Shown in pieces: positions 17,743 through 26,679 of a DNA stretch of 64,000 bases. The DNA lies in NCBI RefSeq assembly GCF_000188195.1, contig NZ_GL830979.1, positions 1-64,000 of the forward strand, in the 5' to 3' direction. Both the position numbers and the translations under genes were made by a program. The stretch comes from Succinatimonas hippei YIT 12066 (GTDB lineage: Bacteria; Pseudomonadota; Gammaproteobacteria; Enterobacterales; Succinivibrionaceae). Under the pieces are notes generated by a model, which was not told the origin of the DNA, made no database searches, and worked only from the letters and a program-made list of their open reading frames with translations. How positions within the stretch are numbered: the first letter of the stretch is position 1; each line of letters opens with the position of its first letter.

Positions 17743-20361
17743 TTGAAAAATTGTAAAAAAATTTCAGCAATCGCGGTTTTGCTGGCTTTAAGCTCTGCAG
17801 GTCAGGCTGCAGTTTTAAATTTTGATAGAGAAAGTCAGGCGTACCCGGCAGACAATAATCCTATTGCACAGAATGTAAAATGGTTTGGGCCTTCTTTAAA
17901 TAGCGGCAATACCGTAAGGCGAAACGAGGTAAATATCGATGCTAATTTTAGCGGCGGTACGGTTTTTGGAGGTTGGACACAAAGTTCGGTTAATGTTACG
18001 GATAATGAGCTTACTGTTTTAGACGGTGCTAAAGTCGGCAGTGCTATAGGCGGATTTAATTCAAATGCCTCAGCGATGTATAACATGGTGACGGTAAAAG
18101 GTCAGGCACAGAATGTTATCGGCGGATATACGACGGAAAGGGGCTATGCTCGCGGCAACAGTGTCGAAATTGCATCTAATGCTTCAGTTTCCGATAGTGT
18201 TTTAGGCGGTTATGCACAAAAAGCCTTCGCAGACAGCAATGAGGTTATTGTTAACGGCGATGTTAAGGGCAAAGTATACGGAGGTTTCGGTTCTAACGGA
18301 GCTCAAAGCAATTACGTAGAAATAAACGGTACAGTTGGCGATGCTTCTTATGCCGGGTATGCGCAAAACGGCGACGTCTTATATAACAGCCTTATTTTAA
18401 ATTCAGAGGCACACGCTTTAGATGTTTTTGGGGCCTATGCTAAAAGCGGTACGGCTGCATCTAATTTTATAACCGTGAATGAAGGAGCTGAAGCTAAAAG
18501 TGTAATAGGCGCTAAAAGTGACAATGGCGACGTTTCATACAATACCGTTGATGTAGCAGGTCATGCAGGCAAAATTGTAGGTGGTGAAAGTGCCGGCGGC
18601 AAAGCCCTTAATAATTCGGTTACGTTAAATGCAGGTTCACTTGTTTCAACAAATGTAATTGCCGGAAGCGGAACGACGCAGGCTTTTGGCAACCAGCTGC
18701 GAATAAAGCAAGGCGCAGAAGTTTCGGGGAATGCTTATGCCGGATTTTCCGCAAACGGTGCTGCCGGCTACAACTATATGGAAGTAAACGGCAGCGTTGC
18801 AAGCGCAGCCGGCGGCTGGAGTAATACAGGCAGCGCGGATTTTAACTACGTCAACGTGCTTGATGATGCTAAGATCAACGGCACTGTTTACGGCGGAAGA
18901 GGCGAAATAAGTGCATCCCACAATACCATATTAATTAAAAATGCTAGCGTTTCAGGGGATGTTTACGGCGGCTACGGGCAAAAAGCGCAGTCAAATATCG
19001 TTATTTTGTCAGGTAAAACTGATGTTGATGGTACAGTATTTGGTGGCGGAAACGGAAACAACGCTATCGATGACTACAATATTATAAGTGCTGAAGGAAA
19101 TGTTCAGGTTCAAAGCATAGAAGGTTTTAAGGTCTTAAAGCTTACGGTTAACGAGAATAATATTAAAGTAAGCCATGATAAAGAAGGTGTTAGAAACCAG
19201 TACATTCTTGAGGTCAGTAAACATATTGATCTTAAAAATAAAACTTTAGTCGTAGCTTCGCATAAGGTTGATCCTAAACAGGATATTGCCCTTTTATGGT
19301 CGGATGGATATATTCATACTGATGATCACACCGTGGTGGAGGGTGATAATACCTTTGTGTTCAAGCGCTGGACTTCAAAGGATAGTCATGATTATGAGAA
19401 TGAGCTTGGGGTTGAAGATATCGTCAACGATGATGATTTTATTGAGGAAACGGTAATAAGCCCGCAGGCGCGAACTTTATCTAAAGCCGCATTAAGCTCA
19501 ACGGCATTAATTAAGCAAGGAGCTGATTTTATTATTGAGGATGCTAAGAGTGCAGCATTGAGATCGCTTGAAGGAAGAAACGGTACTGCTTTATTTGCTG
19601 CAGTATCAGGCAGTTATTTTAACTATGACGGTGACAGTGATTTTTCTTTGCGCGGGTATCATCTTGCGGCAGGCAGTTCCTTTAAATCTGATAATCTTAT
19701 GTGGTCGCTGTTTGCCGAAACCGGCATCGGCAGTGCGAGTTTAAAAGAAGGAGCTGATGTTGACACTGATATAAGTTATGCAGGTTTAGGCGCTTTGGTT
19801 GATTACAGCTTTAACAACGGGATGTATGCTGATGCTGCCGTACGCTTTGGTTATATCAAAACTGATTTTGATGCAGTTTATGAAGAAGATCAGGCTGATT
19901 TTGTCAGCCGGGGCTTTTACGGCAGTATTCAGGCAGGCGGAGGTTACCGCTTTGCTGTAAATGATTTTACTAAAGCTGATATTTACATACGCTATCTGGG
20001 TCTTTATGAAACTTCGGATCGCTTCGGACTTAATAATAAAGATAGTGACAATATGAGCATCGATCCGCGTTTTGCGCATGCCGTACGAGCAGGAGGAGAA
20101 TTTAATTTTAAGCTAAATGCTTGCGTAAGTTTATCAGCAGGAGCCGCTTTAGAACGCAGTTTCGGCTCATCAGTTGAAACCTATGTAAACGGTTATGCAT
20201 TGGATAAGGAAGATTTGGACGGAACTTCTTATATAGGAAGCCTGGGTTTGGATTTTGCCTTAAAAGATTATCCTGACTTTGCGTTAAGCTCCGATCTTCA
20301 TGCGGTAACCGGCGATAGAGATGGCTTGGCGGTGTCACTGGCTGCTATATATAAGTTTTGA
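17743..20361 (+). CDS. Autotransporter (type Va) surface protein
   Basis: An 872-aa surface protein. It starts at TTG 17743 with GGAG 6 nt upstream and encodes a signal peptide (CKKISAIAVLLALSSAGQA). Residues about 60-480 are degenerate repeats of about 24 residues with the pattern GG-(F/Y)-x-n-G-x-A-x-x-N-x-V-x-(V/I)-x-G, probably a beta-helix passenger. Residues about 480-610 form a linker. Residues about 613-872 form the 12-strand translocator barrel, ending in the outer-membrane signature AAIYKF with terminal Phe. No protease or known adhesin motif is visible, so its role (adhesion, aggregation) is a guess. It lies in the accessory block between map and rpsB. Confidence 0.88.
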   Translation: MKNCKKISAIAVLLALSSAGQAAVLNFDRESQAYPADNNPIAQNVKWFGPSLNSGNTVRRNEVNIDANFSGGTVFGGWTQSSVNVTDNELTVLDGAKVGSAIGGFNSNASAMYNMVTVKGQAQNVIGGYTTERGYARGNSVEIASNASVSDSVLGGYAQKAFADSNEVIVNGDVKGKVYGGFGSNGAQSNYVEINGTVGDASYAGYAQNGDVLYNSLILNSEAHALDVFGAYAKSGTAASNFITVNEGAEAKSVIGAKSDNGDVSYNTVDVAGHAGKIVGGESAGGKALNNSVTLNAGSLVSTNVIAGSGTTQAFGNQLRIKQGAEVSGNAYAGFSANGAAGYNYMEVNGSVASAAGGWSNTGSADFNYVNVLDDAKINGTVYGGRGEISASHNTILIKNASVSGDVYGGYGQKAQSNIVILSGKTDVDGTVFGGGNGNNAIDDYNIISAEGNVQVQSIEGFKVLKLTVNENNIKVSHDKEGVRNQYILEVSKHIDLKNKTLVVASHKVDPKQDIALLWSDGYIHTDDHTVVEGDNTFVFKRWTSKDSHDYENELGVEDIVNDDDFIEETVISPQARTLSKAALSSTALIKQGADFIIEDAKSAALRSLEGRNGTALFAAVSGSYFNYDGDSDFSLRGYHLAAGSSFKSDNLMWSLFAETGIGSASLKEGADVDTDISYAGLGALVDYSFNNGMYADAAVRFGYIKTDFDAVYEEDQADFVSRGFYGSIQAGGGYRFAVNDFTKADIYIRYLGLYETSDRFGLNNKDSDNMSIDPRFAHAVRAGGEFNFKLNACVSLSAGAALERSFGSSVETYVNGYALDKEDLDGTSYIGSLGLDFALKDYPDFALSSDLHAVTGDRDGLAVSLAAIYKF

Positions 20362-20383
20362 CAGCTGTAGAGCTTTATCGGTT

Positions 20384-20423
20384 ATAACGAACAAAAAGAA
20401 AAAACATAAATTTTGTTCGTTAT
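20384..20423. terminator. Hairpin after the autotransporter
   Basis: ATAACGAACAAAA and TTTTGTTCGTTAT form a perfect 13-bp stem with a 14-nt loop, 23 nt after the stop codon. There is no clean T-run, so termination is likely but not certain. Confidence 0.5.
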
Positions 20424-20670
20424 ATCGAATAACAATTGCAAATATAAAGATAATTTTCAGTATATATGCCGCATCTTTTGATGGTGTTGATATGAGCAGG
20501 GACGGTGTTGTGCATAAAAATGCTATAGATTTTTTACTCATGGACGATTGGACTTAATATTTTTATTTAAAAATGATAAGTAAGACACTCTTATTTGATG
20601 CTTTTTGTTCTGATAAAAATCAGATATTTTTCGTGGTATTTCATTAAAAATTATTATTTGCATGATAAAA

Positions 20671-20698
20671 TACGCAAGACTTTGCGTATGGTACGCAA
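20671..20698. repeat. TACGCAA inverted triplet upstream of rpsB
   Basis: TACGCAA, its complement TTGCGTA and TACGCAA again are packed within 28 bp, about 120 bp before rpsB. TTGCGT could double as a -35 box, although no well-spaced -10 is obvious. It is possibly a regulator site at the rpsB promoter. The rest of the 20424-20670 stretch holds nothing I can name. Confidence 0.4.
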
Positions 20699-20728
20699 AG
20701 GTTTTAAGTGTAATTTTTAAAAACACAC

Positions 20729-20815
20729 ACTGCTTATAAACGCTTTTCCCGGGTGCCTTTTAAGGTTGGGGAAACGGAGCAGTGGAGGCATAACCCAATT
20801 TAAAGAGGAAATCTC
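20729..20815 (+). promoter_or_regulatory. Structured rpsB leader, candidate S2 autoregulatory site
   Basis: The leader can fold as nested stems: CTGC (20730-20733) with GCAG (20779-20782); TTTTCCC (20744-20750) with GGGGAAA (20768-20774); and an inner CCTT/AAGG. It is followed by AGAGGAA, the ribosome site. In E. coli ribosomal protein S2 represses rpsB-tsf through a conserved structured leader. That this leader does the same is inference from position and structure. Confidence 0.5.
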
Positions 20816-21595
20816 ATGTCATCTATTTCTATGCGCGACATGCTTAAAGCAGGCGTTCACTTCGGTCACCAAACCCGTTACTGGAATCCTAAGATGAAGT
20901 CCTATATTTTCGGACATCGTAACGGCGTTCATATCATTAACCTTGAGAAGACCGTACAGTGCTACGAAGACGCTCTTAATTTCTTAAGCAGCGTAGTCGC
21001 TCATAAGGGTAAAGTTTTGTTTGTCGGTACCAAGCGCGCCGCCTGCGATCAAATCGGACCTGCCGCTACCTCCTGCGGTCAGTTCTATGTCGATCATCGC
21101 TGGCTTGGCGGTATGCTTACCAACTGGAAGACCGTTCGTCAGTCCATCAAGCGTTTGAAGGAGCTCGAGATTCAGTCAACCGACGGTACTTTTGACAAGC
21201 TTACCAAGAAAGAAGCATTATTACGTACTCGTGAACTTGCCAAGTTGAACCGTTCTTTGGGCGGTATCAAGGATATGGGCGGTTTGCCTGATGCTTTGTT
21301 TGTTATCGACGCTGAAGTTGAGCATATTGCTATCAAAGAAGCTAACAACCTTGGTATTCCGGTTGTTGCTGTTGTCGATACCAACTCCGATCCTGACGGC
21401 GTAAATTACGTAATTCCGGGTAACGATGACGCTATTCGTGCTGTTGAGCTTTATTTAAAGGGCGCAGTTGAAGTTATCAATGCCGCTCGTGCTCAGATGA
21501 ATCACGTTGAAGCTGAGCAGCCTGCAGAGGCTCAAGAGGAAGCCGAGCCTGCCGAGGAAGCTAAAGAAGAAGCTGCTGAAGCAAAGGCTGAGTAA
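20816..21595 (+). CDS. rpsB: 30S ribosomal protein S2
   Basis: S2 binds the 30S subunit head-body junction and is needed for S1 assembly. The 259-aa protein starts with the conserved [22 protein letters not shown], contains [16 protein letters not shown] and [15 protein letters not shown], and has an acidic Ala/Glu-rich C-terminal tail. Codon use is visibly more biased than in neighbouring genes, as expected for a highly expressed protein. AGAGGAA lies 5-6 nt before ATG. Followed by a partial terminator and tsf. Confidence 0.98.
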   Translation: MSSISMRDMLKAGVHFGHQTRYWNPKMKSYIFGHRNGVHIINLEKTVQCYEDALNFLSSVVAHKGKVLFVGTKRAACDQIGPAATSCGQFYVDHRWLGGMLTNWKTVRQSIKRLKELEIQSTDGTFDKLTKKEALLRTRELAKLNRSLGGIKDMGGLPDALFVIDAEVEHIAIKEANNLGIPVVAVVDTNSDPDGVNYVIPGNDDAIRAVELYLKGAVEVINAARAQMNHVEAEQPAEAQEEAEPAEEAKEEAAEAKAE

Positions 21596-21650
21596 TTATC
21601 GGCTTATTTAGATAAAGTCGTCAGACTTAATTTTAAAGCTGTTAATTTTT

Positions 21651-21670
21651 AGGGCCGGATAACCGGCCCT
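21651..21670 (+). terminator. rpsB-tsf intergenic attenuator
   Basis: AGGGCCGG / CCGGCCCT form an 8-bp GC-rich stem with an ATAA loop and a short T-run, between rpsB and tsf. It would lower tsf output relative to rpsB while allowing readthrough. Confidence 0.75.
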
Positions 21671-21692
21671 TTACGAATTTGAGGATTAAAAA

Positions 21693-22571
21693 ATGGCAAA
21701 CGTAACTGCCGCTATGGTTAAAGAACTGCGCGACATTACCGGCGCAGGCTTTATGGACTGCAAAAAAGCTTTGGTTGCTGCTGACGGCAATATCGAAGCT
21801 GCTATTGAAGCAATGCGTAAGAGCGGTGCTCTTAAGGCTGCTAAGAAAGCTACCCGTACCGCCGCTGAAGGTGTTATTGCCGTAGCTCACGAAGGCAATA
21901 CCGTCGTAATGCTCGAGTTGAACTCTGAGACCGACTTTGCCGCAAAGAACGCAGAGTTTACCTCTTTTGCTCAGAAAGCTGCCGACGTTGCTTTAAAGAG
22001 CGGTGCTGCTGACGTTGAAGCATTAAAAGCTGCTGATTTCGGCGGTATGACCGTAGCAGATGCTTTAACTGCATTAATTGCCAAAGTCGGCGAAAACATG
22101 AACTTGCGTCGTCTTGTTCGCGTAACCGGCGATGTTTTGGGCATCTATGTCCATTCAAACCGCCGCATCGGCGTTGTTACCGTTTTAAACGGCGGCACCG
22201 AGGATTTGGCAAAAGATATTGCTATGCATGTTTGCGCCAACAAGCCTGACTTCGTTCATCCTGAAGATGTCTCTGCAGAGGTTGTTGAGAAAGAGCGTCA
22301 GATTCAGATTGAGATCGCCGTTAAGTCCGGCAAGCCTCACGCTATTGCCGAGAAAATGGTTGAAGGCCGCATGAAGAAGTTTACCGGTGAAGTTTCTTTG
22401 ACCGGTCAGCCTTTCGTTAAGGATCCTTCAGTTACTGTCGGTGAGTTGTTAAAGAGCCACAATGCTGATGCAGTAAGCTTCGTTCGCTACGAAGTAGGCG
22501 AAGGCATCGCTAAGAAAGAAGAGAACTTTGCAGAAGAAGTTCAGGCTCAGATCGCTGCCGCTAACAAGTAA
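21693..22571 (+). CDS. tsf: Translation elongation factor Ts
   Basis: EF-Ts is the guanine nucleotide exchange factor for EF-Tu. The 292-aa protein has the N-terminal UBA-like domain and signature [19 protein letters not shown], then [27 protein letters not shown], which contacts EF-Tu (TDFAAKN motif). Length is close to E. coli (283). GAGGAT lies before ATG. It is the second gene of rpsB-tsf, with pyrH starting 9 nt after its stop. Confidence 0.98.
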   Translation: MANVTAAMVKELRDITGAGFMDCKKALVAADGNIEAAIEAMRKSGALKAAKKATRTAAEGVIAVAHEGNTVVMLELNSETDFAAKNAEFTSFAQKAADVALKSGAADVEALKAADFGGMTVADALTALIAKVGENMNLRRLVRVTGDVLGIYVHSNRRIGVVTVLNGGTEDLAKDIAMHVCANKPDFVHPEDVSAEVVEKERQIQIEIAVKSGKPHAIAEKMVEGRMKKFTGEVSLTGQPFVKDPSVTVGELLKSHNADAVSFVRYEVGEGIAKKEENFAEEVQAQIAAANK

Positions 22572-22580
22572 TTGACCTTA

Positions 22581-23306
22581 ATGACTTCAGGACAAGCAGA
22601 CAATATGCGTAGAATTTTGCTGAAAATATCCGGCGAAGCTTTAGGCGGAAGTGCCGGCTTCGGAATCGAACCGCAAATTCTGGCTCATGCGGCATCAGAG
22701 ATCCGCAAGGTTCAGGATGACGGCGTTCAAGTGGCTTTAGTTATCGGCGGCGGAAATATTTTCCGCGGTGCCGCATTGCAAAAAGCCGGACTTGATCGCG
22801 TTGCTGGCGATCAAATGGGTATGCTCGCAACTGTAATGAACGGACTTGCCATGCGCGATGAACTTATCCGTCAGGGCGGCAAGTGCGTTTTGATGAGTGC
22901 ATACGGAATTCCTTCCATCAGCGCTCAATATAGTGCCGTTGCCGGCAGAAAGGCTCTTGAAGACGGAAATGTCGTGATTGTCGCAGGTGGTACCGGTTCT
23001 CCTTTTTTCACTACCGATACTACGGCGGTTTTACGCGCAATTGAGCTTAAATGCGATGAAGTCATGAAAGGAACTAAAGTGGACGGCGTATATACAGCAG
23101 ATCCGGTCAAGGATCCGTCTGCCGTCCGCTATACTTCGCTTAGTTTTAACGAAGTTTTAGCAAAAGAACTGCAGGTTATGGATTTAACCGCTTTTGTTTT
23201 GGCCCGTGATCATCACATGCCGATCCGTGTTTTTTCAATGAATAATGAAGGTGCTTTATTACGTGCCGCGACTGGCAAGGATGAGGGCACTTTAGTTTCA
23301 GACTAA
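22581..23306 (+). CDS. pyrH: UMP kinase
   Basis: PyrH phosphorylates UMP to UDP and is the bacterial hexameric amino-acid-kinase type. I chose ATG 22581 because the resulting 241-aa protein equals the E. coli length and aligns at the N-terminus; ATG 22605 (MRRILLK) is an alternative. Motifs include RRILLKISGEALGG, VIGGGNIFRGA, GTGSPFFTTDTTAVLRA and KVDGVYTADPVKDPSA. It follows tsf closely and is probably in the same transcript. Confidence 0.96.
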   Translation: MTSGQADNMRRILLKISGEALGGSAGFGIEPQILAHAASEIRKVQDDGVQVALVIGGGNIFRGAALQKAGLDRVAGDQMGMLATVMNGLAMRDELIRQGGKCVLMSAYGIPSISAQYSAVAGRKALEDGNVVIVAGGTGSPFFTTDTTAVLRAIELKCDEVMKGTKVDGVYTADPVKDPSAVRYTSLSFNEVLAKELQVMDLTAFVLARDHHMPIRVFSMNNEGALLRAATGKDEGTLVSD

Positions 23307-23318
23307 GGAGAATGTTTG

Positions 23319-23876
23319 ATGCTTAACGATGTTAAACAAGATGCAAGCGTTCGCATGCAAAAAGCTATTGATTCTTTAAGCAGCCGTCTTGCCAAGATCC
23401 GTACCGGCCGTGCTCAGCCCGGAATTTTAGACGGTATCATGGTTGACTATTACGGCAGTCCGACCCCGCTGCGTCAGGTTGCACAGGTTAATGTTGAAGA
23501 CGCTCGTACCTTAAAATTGACCGTTTTTGACCGCAACGCCATTAAAGATGTAGAAAAGGCTATTCAGAAGTCTGATTTAGGCTTGAACCCTGTCGTTGCC
23601 GGAATTGATATTCGCGTCCCGCTCCCTCCTTTAACCGAGGAACGTCGTAAGGATTTAGTTAAAGTCGTTCGCGGTGAAATTGAGCAGACTCGCGTAGAGA
23701 TTCGTAATATTCGTCGTGATGCCAACAATGAGCTTAAGGCTTTGGAAAAAGCAAAAGAGATTTCCGAAGACGAGCAGCACGGCGGTGAAGATCAAATCCA
23801 GAAACTTACCGATGCTTCAGTTAAGAAGTGTGATGAGCTTTTGGCTGCCAAAGAAAAAGAGCTGATGGAAATATAA
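23319..23876 (+). CDS. frr: Ribosome recycling factor
   Basis: RRF splits post-termination ribosomes with EF-G. ATG 23319 follows AAGGAG and gives 185 aa, identical in length to E. coli RRF; an in-frame TTG one codon earlier is rejected. Conserved segments are [28 protein letters not shown] near the N-terminus and the helical C-terminus [16 protein letters not shown]. It lies 12 nt after pyrH. Confidence 0.97.
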   Translation: MLNDVKQDASVRMQKAIDSLSSRLAKIRTGRAQPGILDGIMVDYYGSPTPLRQVAQVNVEDARTLKLTVFDRNAIKDVEKAIQKSDLGLNPVVAGIDIRVPLPPLTEERRKDLVKVVRGEIEQTRVEIRNIRRDANNELKALEKAKEISEDEQHGGEDQIQKLTDASVKKCDELLAAKEKELMEI

Positions 23877-23884
23877 TTGTCCTG

Positions 23885-24628
23885 ATGCTTACTGACAAAG
23901 AAATGACGGGAGAGATTAAGATCCCCCGTCATGTTGCCATTATTATGGACGGTAACGGTCGATGGGCCGAACAGCGCGGAATGTCGCGCGTCAAAGGCCA
24001 TAAAGAAGGAGCCGCTGCTGTCAGACGTACCATTGAAGCCGCTGCAAAGCTCGGCGTTCACTCCCTTACTCTTTTTGCCTTCTCCAGTGAAAATTGGAAG
24101 CGTCCGCAAACTGAAGTTTCAGCTTTAATGGAACTTTTTTCACTTTCTTTGAAAAAAGAAACTCCGGTTTTACATAAAAACAACATAAAAGCCAAAGTAA
24201 TAGGCGACGTTTTACGCTTTAATTCAGGACTGCAGAAAGCTATCCATGTGCTTGAAGAAACAACAGCGGGAAATACCGGACTTGAGCTTAATATAGCAGC
24301 CAATTACGGCGGTCGCTGGGATATAGTTGAGGCTTGCCGCAAAATATTAGATCAAATCTCTTGCGGGCAGGTCACAAAAAATGATCTTAATGAAGAGTAT
24401 TTTAATAAACAGTTAAGTTTGCCGCAGGATATCGATTTATTGATTCGTACCGGCGGTGAAATGCGCATCAGCAATTTTTTATTATGGCAATGTGCATATA
24501 GCGAATTATACGTAACGGACGTTTTATGGCCTGATTTTGATGAAGAAGAGCTTACAAAAGCCTTTTTGTTTTTCTCAGGCCGCGAGCGTCGTTTCGGCAT
24601 GACTTCGGCTCAAATTAGAGGAAAATAA
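23885..24628 (+). CDS. uppS: Undecaprenyl diphosphate synthase
   Basis: UppS builds the C55 lipid carrier for peptidoglycan and O-antigen. The 247-aa cis-prenyltransferase has HVAIIMDGNGRWAEQRG with the catalytic Asp, LFAFSSENWKRP, and LLIRTGGEMRISNFLLWQCAYSELY with the diphosphate-binding Arg residues. It lies 8 nt after frr, and its stop touches the cdsA start. Confidence 0.97.
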   Translation: MLTDKEMTGEIKIPRHVAIIMDGNGRWAEQRGMSRVKGHKEGAAAVRRTIEAAAKLGVHSLTLFAFSSENWKRPQTEVSALMELFSLSLKKETPVLHKNNIKAKVIGDVLRFNSGLQKAIHVLEETTAGNTGLELNIAANYGGRWDIVEACRKILDQISCGQVTKNDLNEEYFNKQLSLPQDIDLLIRTGGEMRISNFLLWQCAYSELYVTDVLWPDFDEEELTKAFLFFSGRERRFGMTSAQIRGK

Positions 24629-25489
24629 ATGGTTACCCGTATTATTACCGGCATCGTATTAATCGCTGCTGTAATTGCGTGGCTTTTTTTTGCCGATTTC
24701 CCGATTTTTACCATGGGCGCACTTTTTATTTATATGGTCGGCGCCTATGAGTTAGGTCCGATTTTTAAGTTTAAGCAGCGCTATTTGTTTTTATTTTTGG
24801 CAGTTGCAGCTGCTGTATGCTGCTTTGTAATTGCACCGCCAGGTGAGTTCGTGTCAGGACACATTCCTCCGGTCGTCAAATATATAATTGCACTAAGCAT
24901 TCCTTTATGGATTGGCGTTGTTCCGCTTATAAAGGCATATCCGCATAAAAGTTCATGGTATGAAAATAAAGTTATATGCGCGATTTTAGGTTTGCTGATG
25001 TTAGTCCCTTTCTTGGAGGGACTATTGGTTTTGCGCGCAACTGATATTGCACTTGATGCAAACACCGGTGCATATTTGGTGCTTGCCGTAATGGCTTTAG
25101 TGTGGGCCGCAGATTCAGGAGCATATTTTGCCGGAGTATTTTTCGGAAAAAACAAACTGATCCCTGCAGTCAGTCCTAAAAAAACCAGGGAAGGATTATA
25201 CGGCGGTCTTATTTTAGCTTTTGCCGCGCTGATCCTTTTTATGCATCTTGGCCTTTTTTCTGTTTACGCCGATAGTTCTCCCGCGTTAATTGCTTCAGGC
25301 ATTATCGCCATCGTTTTTTCCGTGATTGGTGATTTGCTTGAGAGTATGATTAAGCGCTTGGGCGGAGTTAAAGATTCAGGCAAAATTTTCCCGGGGCATG
25401 GCGGTATGCTCGATCGTATTGACTCGCAGCTTGCGGCGGTTCCTTTGTTTTTATCCGTAAATTGGTTAATTAGCGGCAATTTGGCATGA
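24629..25489 (+). CDS. cdsA: Phosphatidate cytidylyltransferase
   Basis: CdsA makes CDP-diacylglycerol from phosphatidate and CTP at the inner membrane; it is upstream of PgpA in phosphatidylglycerol synthesis. The 286-aa protein has about eight membrane segments and the C-terminal family signature SMIKRLGGVKDSGKIFPGHGG followed by LDRIDS. The start lies directly after the uppS stop, and the end overlaps dxr by 4 nt (ATGA). Confidence 0.96.
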   Translation: MVTRIITGIVLIAAVIAWLFFADFPIFTMGALFIYMVGAYELGPIFKFKQRYLFLFLAVAAAVCCFVIAPPGEFVSGHIPPVVKYIIALSIPLWIGVVPLIKAYPHKSSWYENKVICAILGLLMLVPFLEGLLVLRATDIALDANTGAYLVLAVMALVWAADSGAYFAGVFFGKNKLIPAVSPKKTREGLYGGLILAFAALILFMHLGLFSVYADSSPALIASGIIAIVFSVIGDLLESMIKRLGGVKDSGKIFPGHGGMLDRIDSQLAAVPLFLSVNWLISGNLA

Positions 25490-26679
25490 AAACCAAGATA
25501 ACTTTATTAGGCGCTACCGGATCTATAGGCAGCAGCACATTAGATGTAATAGCGGCAAATCCAGACAAATATGAGCTTTACGCCGCCGCGTGCGGGCACA
25601 ATGTTGAAAAAATGCTTGATATTATCAGGAATTTTTCGCCCAAGCGGGTTGCCGTCTATGATAAAGATGCAGCCTGTCGTTTGAAAGACGCTTGTACGCT
25701 TAATAATTTATCTTGTGATATTTTAGCAGGTGCTAACGGAGTAGTGGAAATTGCTGCCGACCAAGAGGGTGGTTATGTCGTAGCTGCCATTGTCGGAGCG
25801 ATGGGTCTTCCTCCGGTGCTGGCAGCGGTAAAGCGCGGAGCCGTAATTGGTCTTGCCAATAAAGAAGCGCTGGTGATGTCAGGCAAATTATTTTTTAATG
25901 AAGTTAAAAAATACGGCGCTAAAGTTTTGCCGATTGACAGTGAACACAGTGCAATTTTTCAATGTTTGCCGCAAAGTGCCCAAGAGAATCTCGGCAGTTG
26001 TGACTTAAAAGGCTGCGGCGTGGATAAGATTTTGCTTACCGGCTCAGGCGGGCCTTTTCGCACTATTGAACTTGAAAAATTACAAGATGTCACTCCTTCC
26101 ATGGCGGTAAATCATCCGGTCTGGTCAATGGGACCGAAGATTTCGGTTGACTCGTCGACAATGATGAATAAAGGTCTTGAGTTTATTGAAGCAAGATATT
26201 TATTTAATGCCTCCGACGATGACGTAAAGGTTGTTGTCCATCCGCAGTCGGTAGTTCATTCGATGGTTTCGTATATTGACGGAGCGGTGCTGGCCCAGCT
26301 TGGCAATCCTGATATGAAAACCCCGATAGCAAGAGCTCTTGCTTATCCGCAAAGAGTAGTATCCGGAGTCGGCGGACTTGATTTTTGTTCGCTTAAAGCT
26401 CTTACTTTTGAACAGCCTGATTTTAAACGTTATCCGTGTCTTGCTCTTGCCATGCAGGCAAGTAAATTAGGACAGGGAGCAACTACAGCACTTAACGCAG
26501 CCAATGAGGTAGCAGTAGAGGCGTTTTTAAATGGTGCCTGCCGTTATTTGGATATAGCGTCTCTATGCGCTCAAAGTCTCGATGCTTTCGGCGGAGAATC
26601 TCCTTATTCTCTTGAGGAGATTTTTGAGCTTGACGCTAAAGTCAGGGATTATATTAAAGCTGCGGTAGCGAGGATGTAA
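25486..26679 (+). CDS. dxr: 1-deoxy-D-xylulose 5-phosphate reductoisomerase
   Basis: Dxr converts DXP to MEP, the first committed step of the non-mevalonate isoprenoid pathway that feeds UppS. The 397-aa protein shows the NADPH motif LLGATGSIGSST, GLANKEALVMSG, the metal-binding DSEHSAIFQCL, and the flexible-loop region HPVWSMGPKISVDSSTMMNK. It overlaps cdsA by 4 nt and rseP by 1 nt, so translation is probably coupled. Confidence 0.97.
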   Translation: MKTKITLLGATGSIGSSTLDVIAANPDKYELYAAACGHNVEKMLDIIRNFSPKRVAVYDKDAACRLKDACTLNNLSCDILAGANGVVEIAADQEGGYVVAAIVGAMGLPPVLAAVKRGAVIGLANKEALVMSGKLFFNEVKKYGAKVLPIDSEHSAIFQCLPQSAQENLGSCDLKGCGVDKILLTGSGGPFRTIELEKLQDVTPSMAVNHPVWSMGPKISVDSSTMMNKGLEFIEARYLFNASDDDVKVVVHPQSVVHSMVSYIDGAVLAQLGNPDMKTPIARALAYPQRVVSGVGGLDFCSLKALTFEQPDFKRYPCLALAMQASKLGQGATTALNAANEVAVEAFLNGACRYLDIASLCAQSLDAFGGESPYSLEEIFELDAKVRDYIKAAVARM

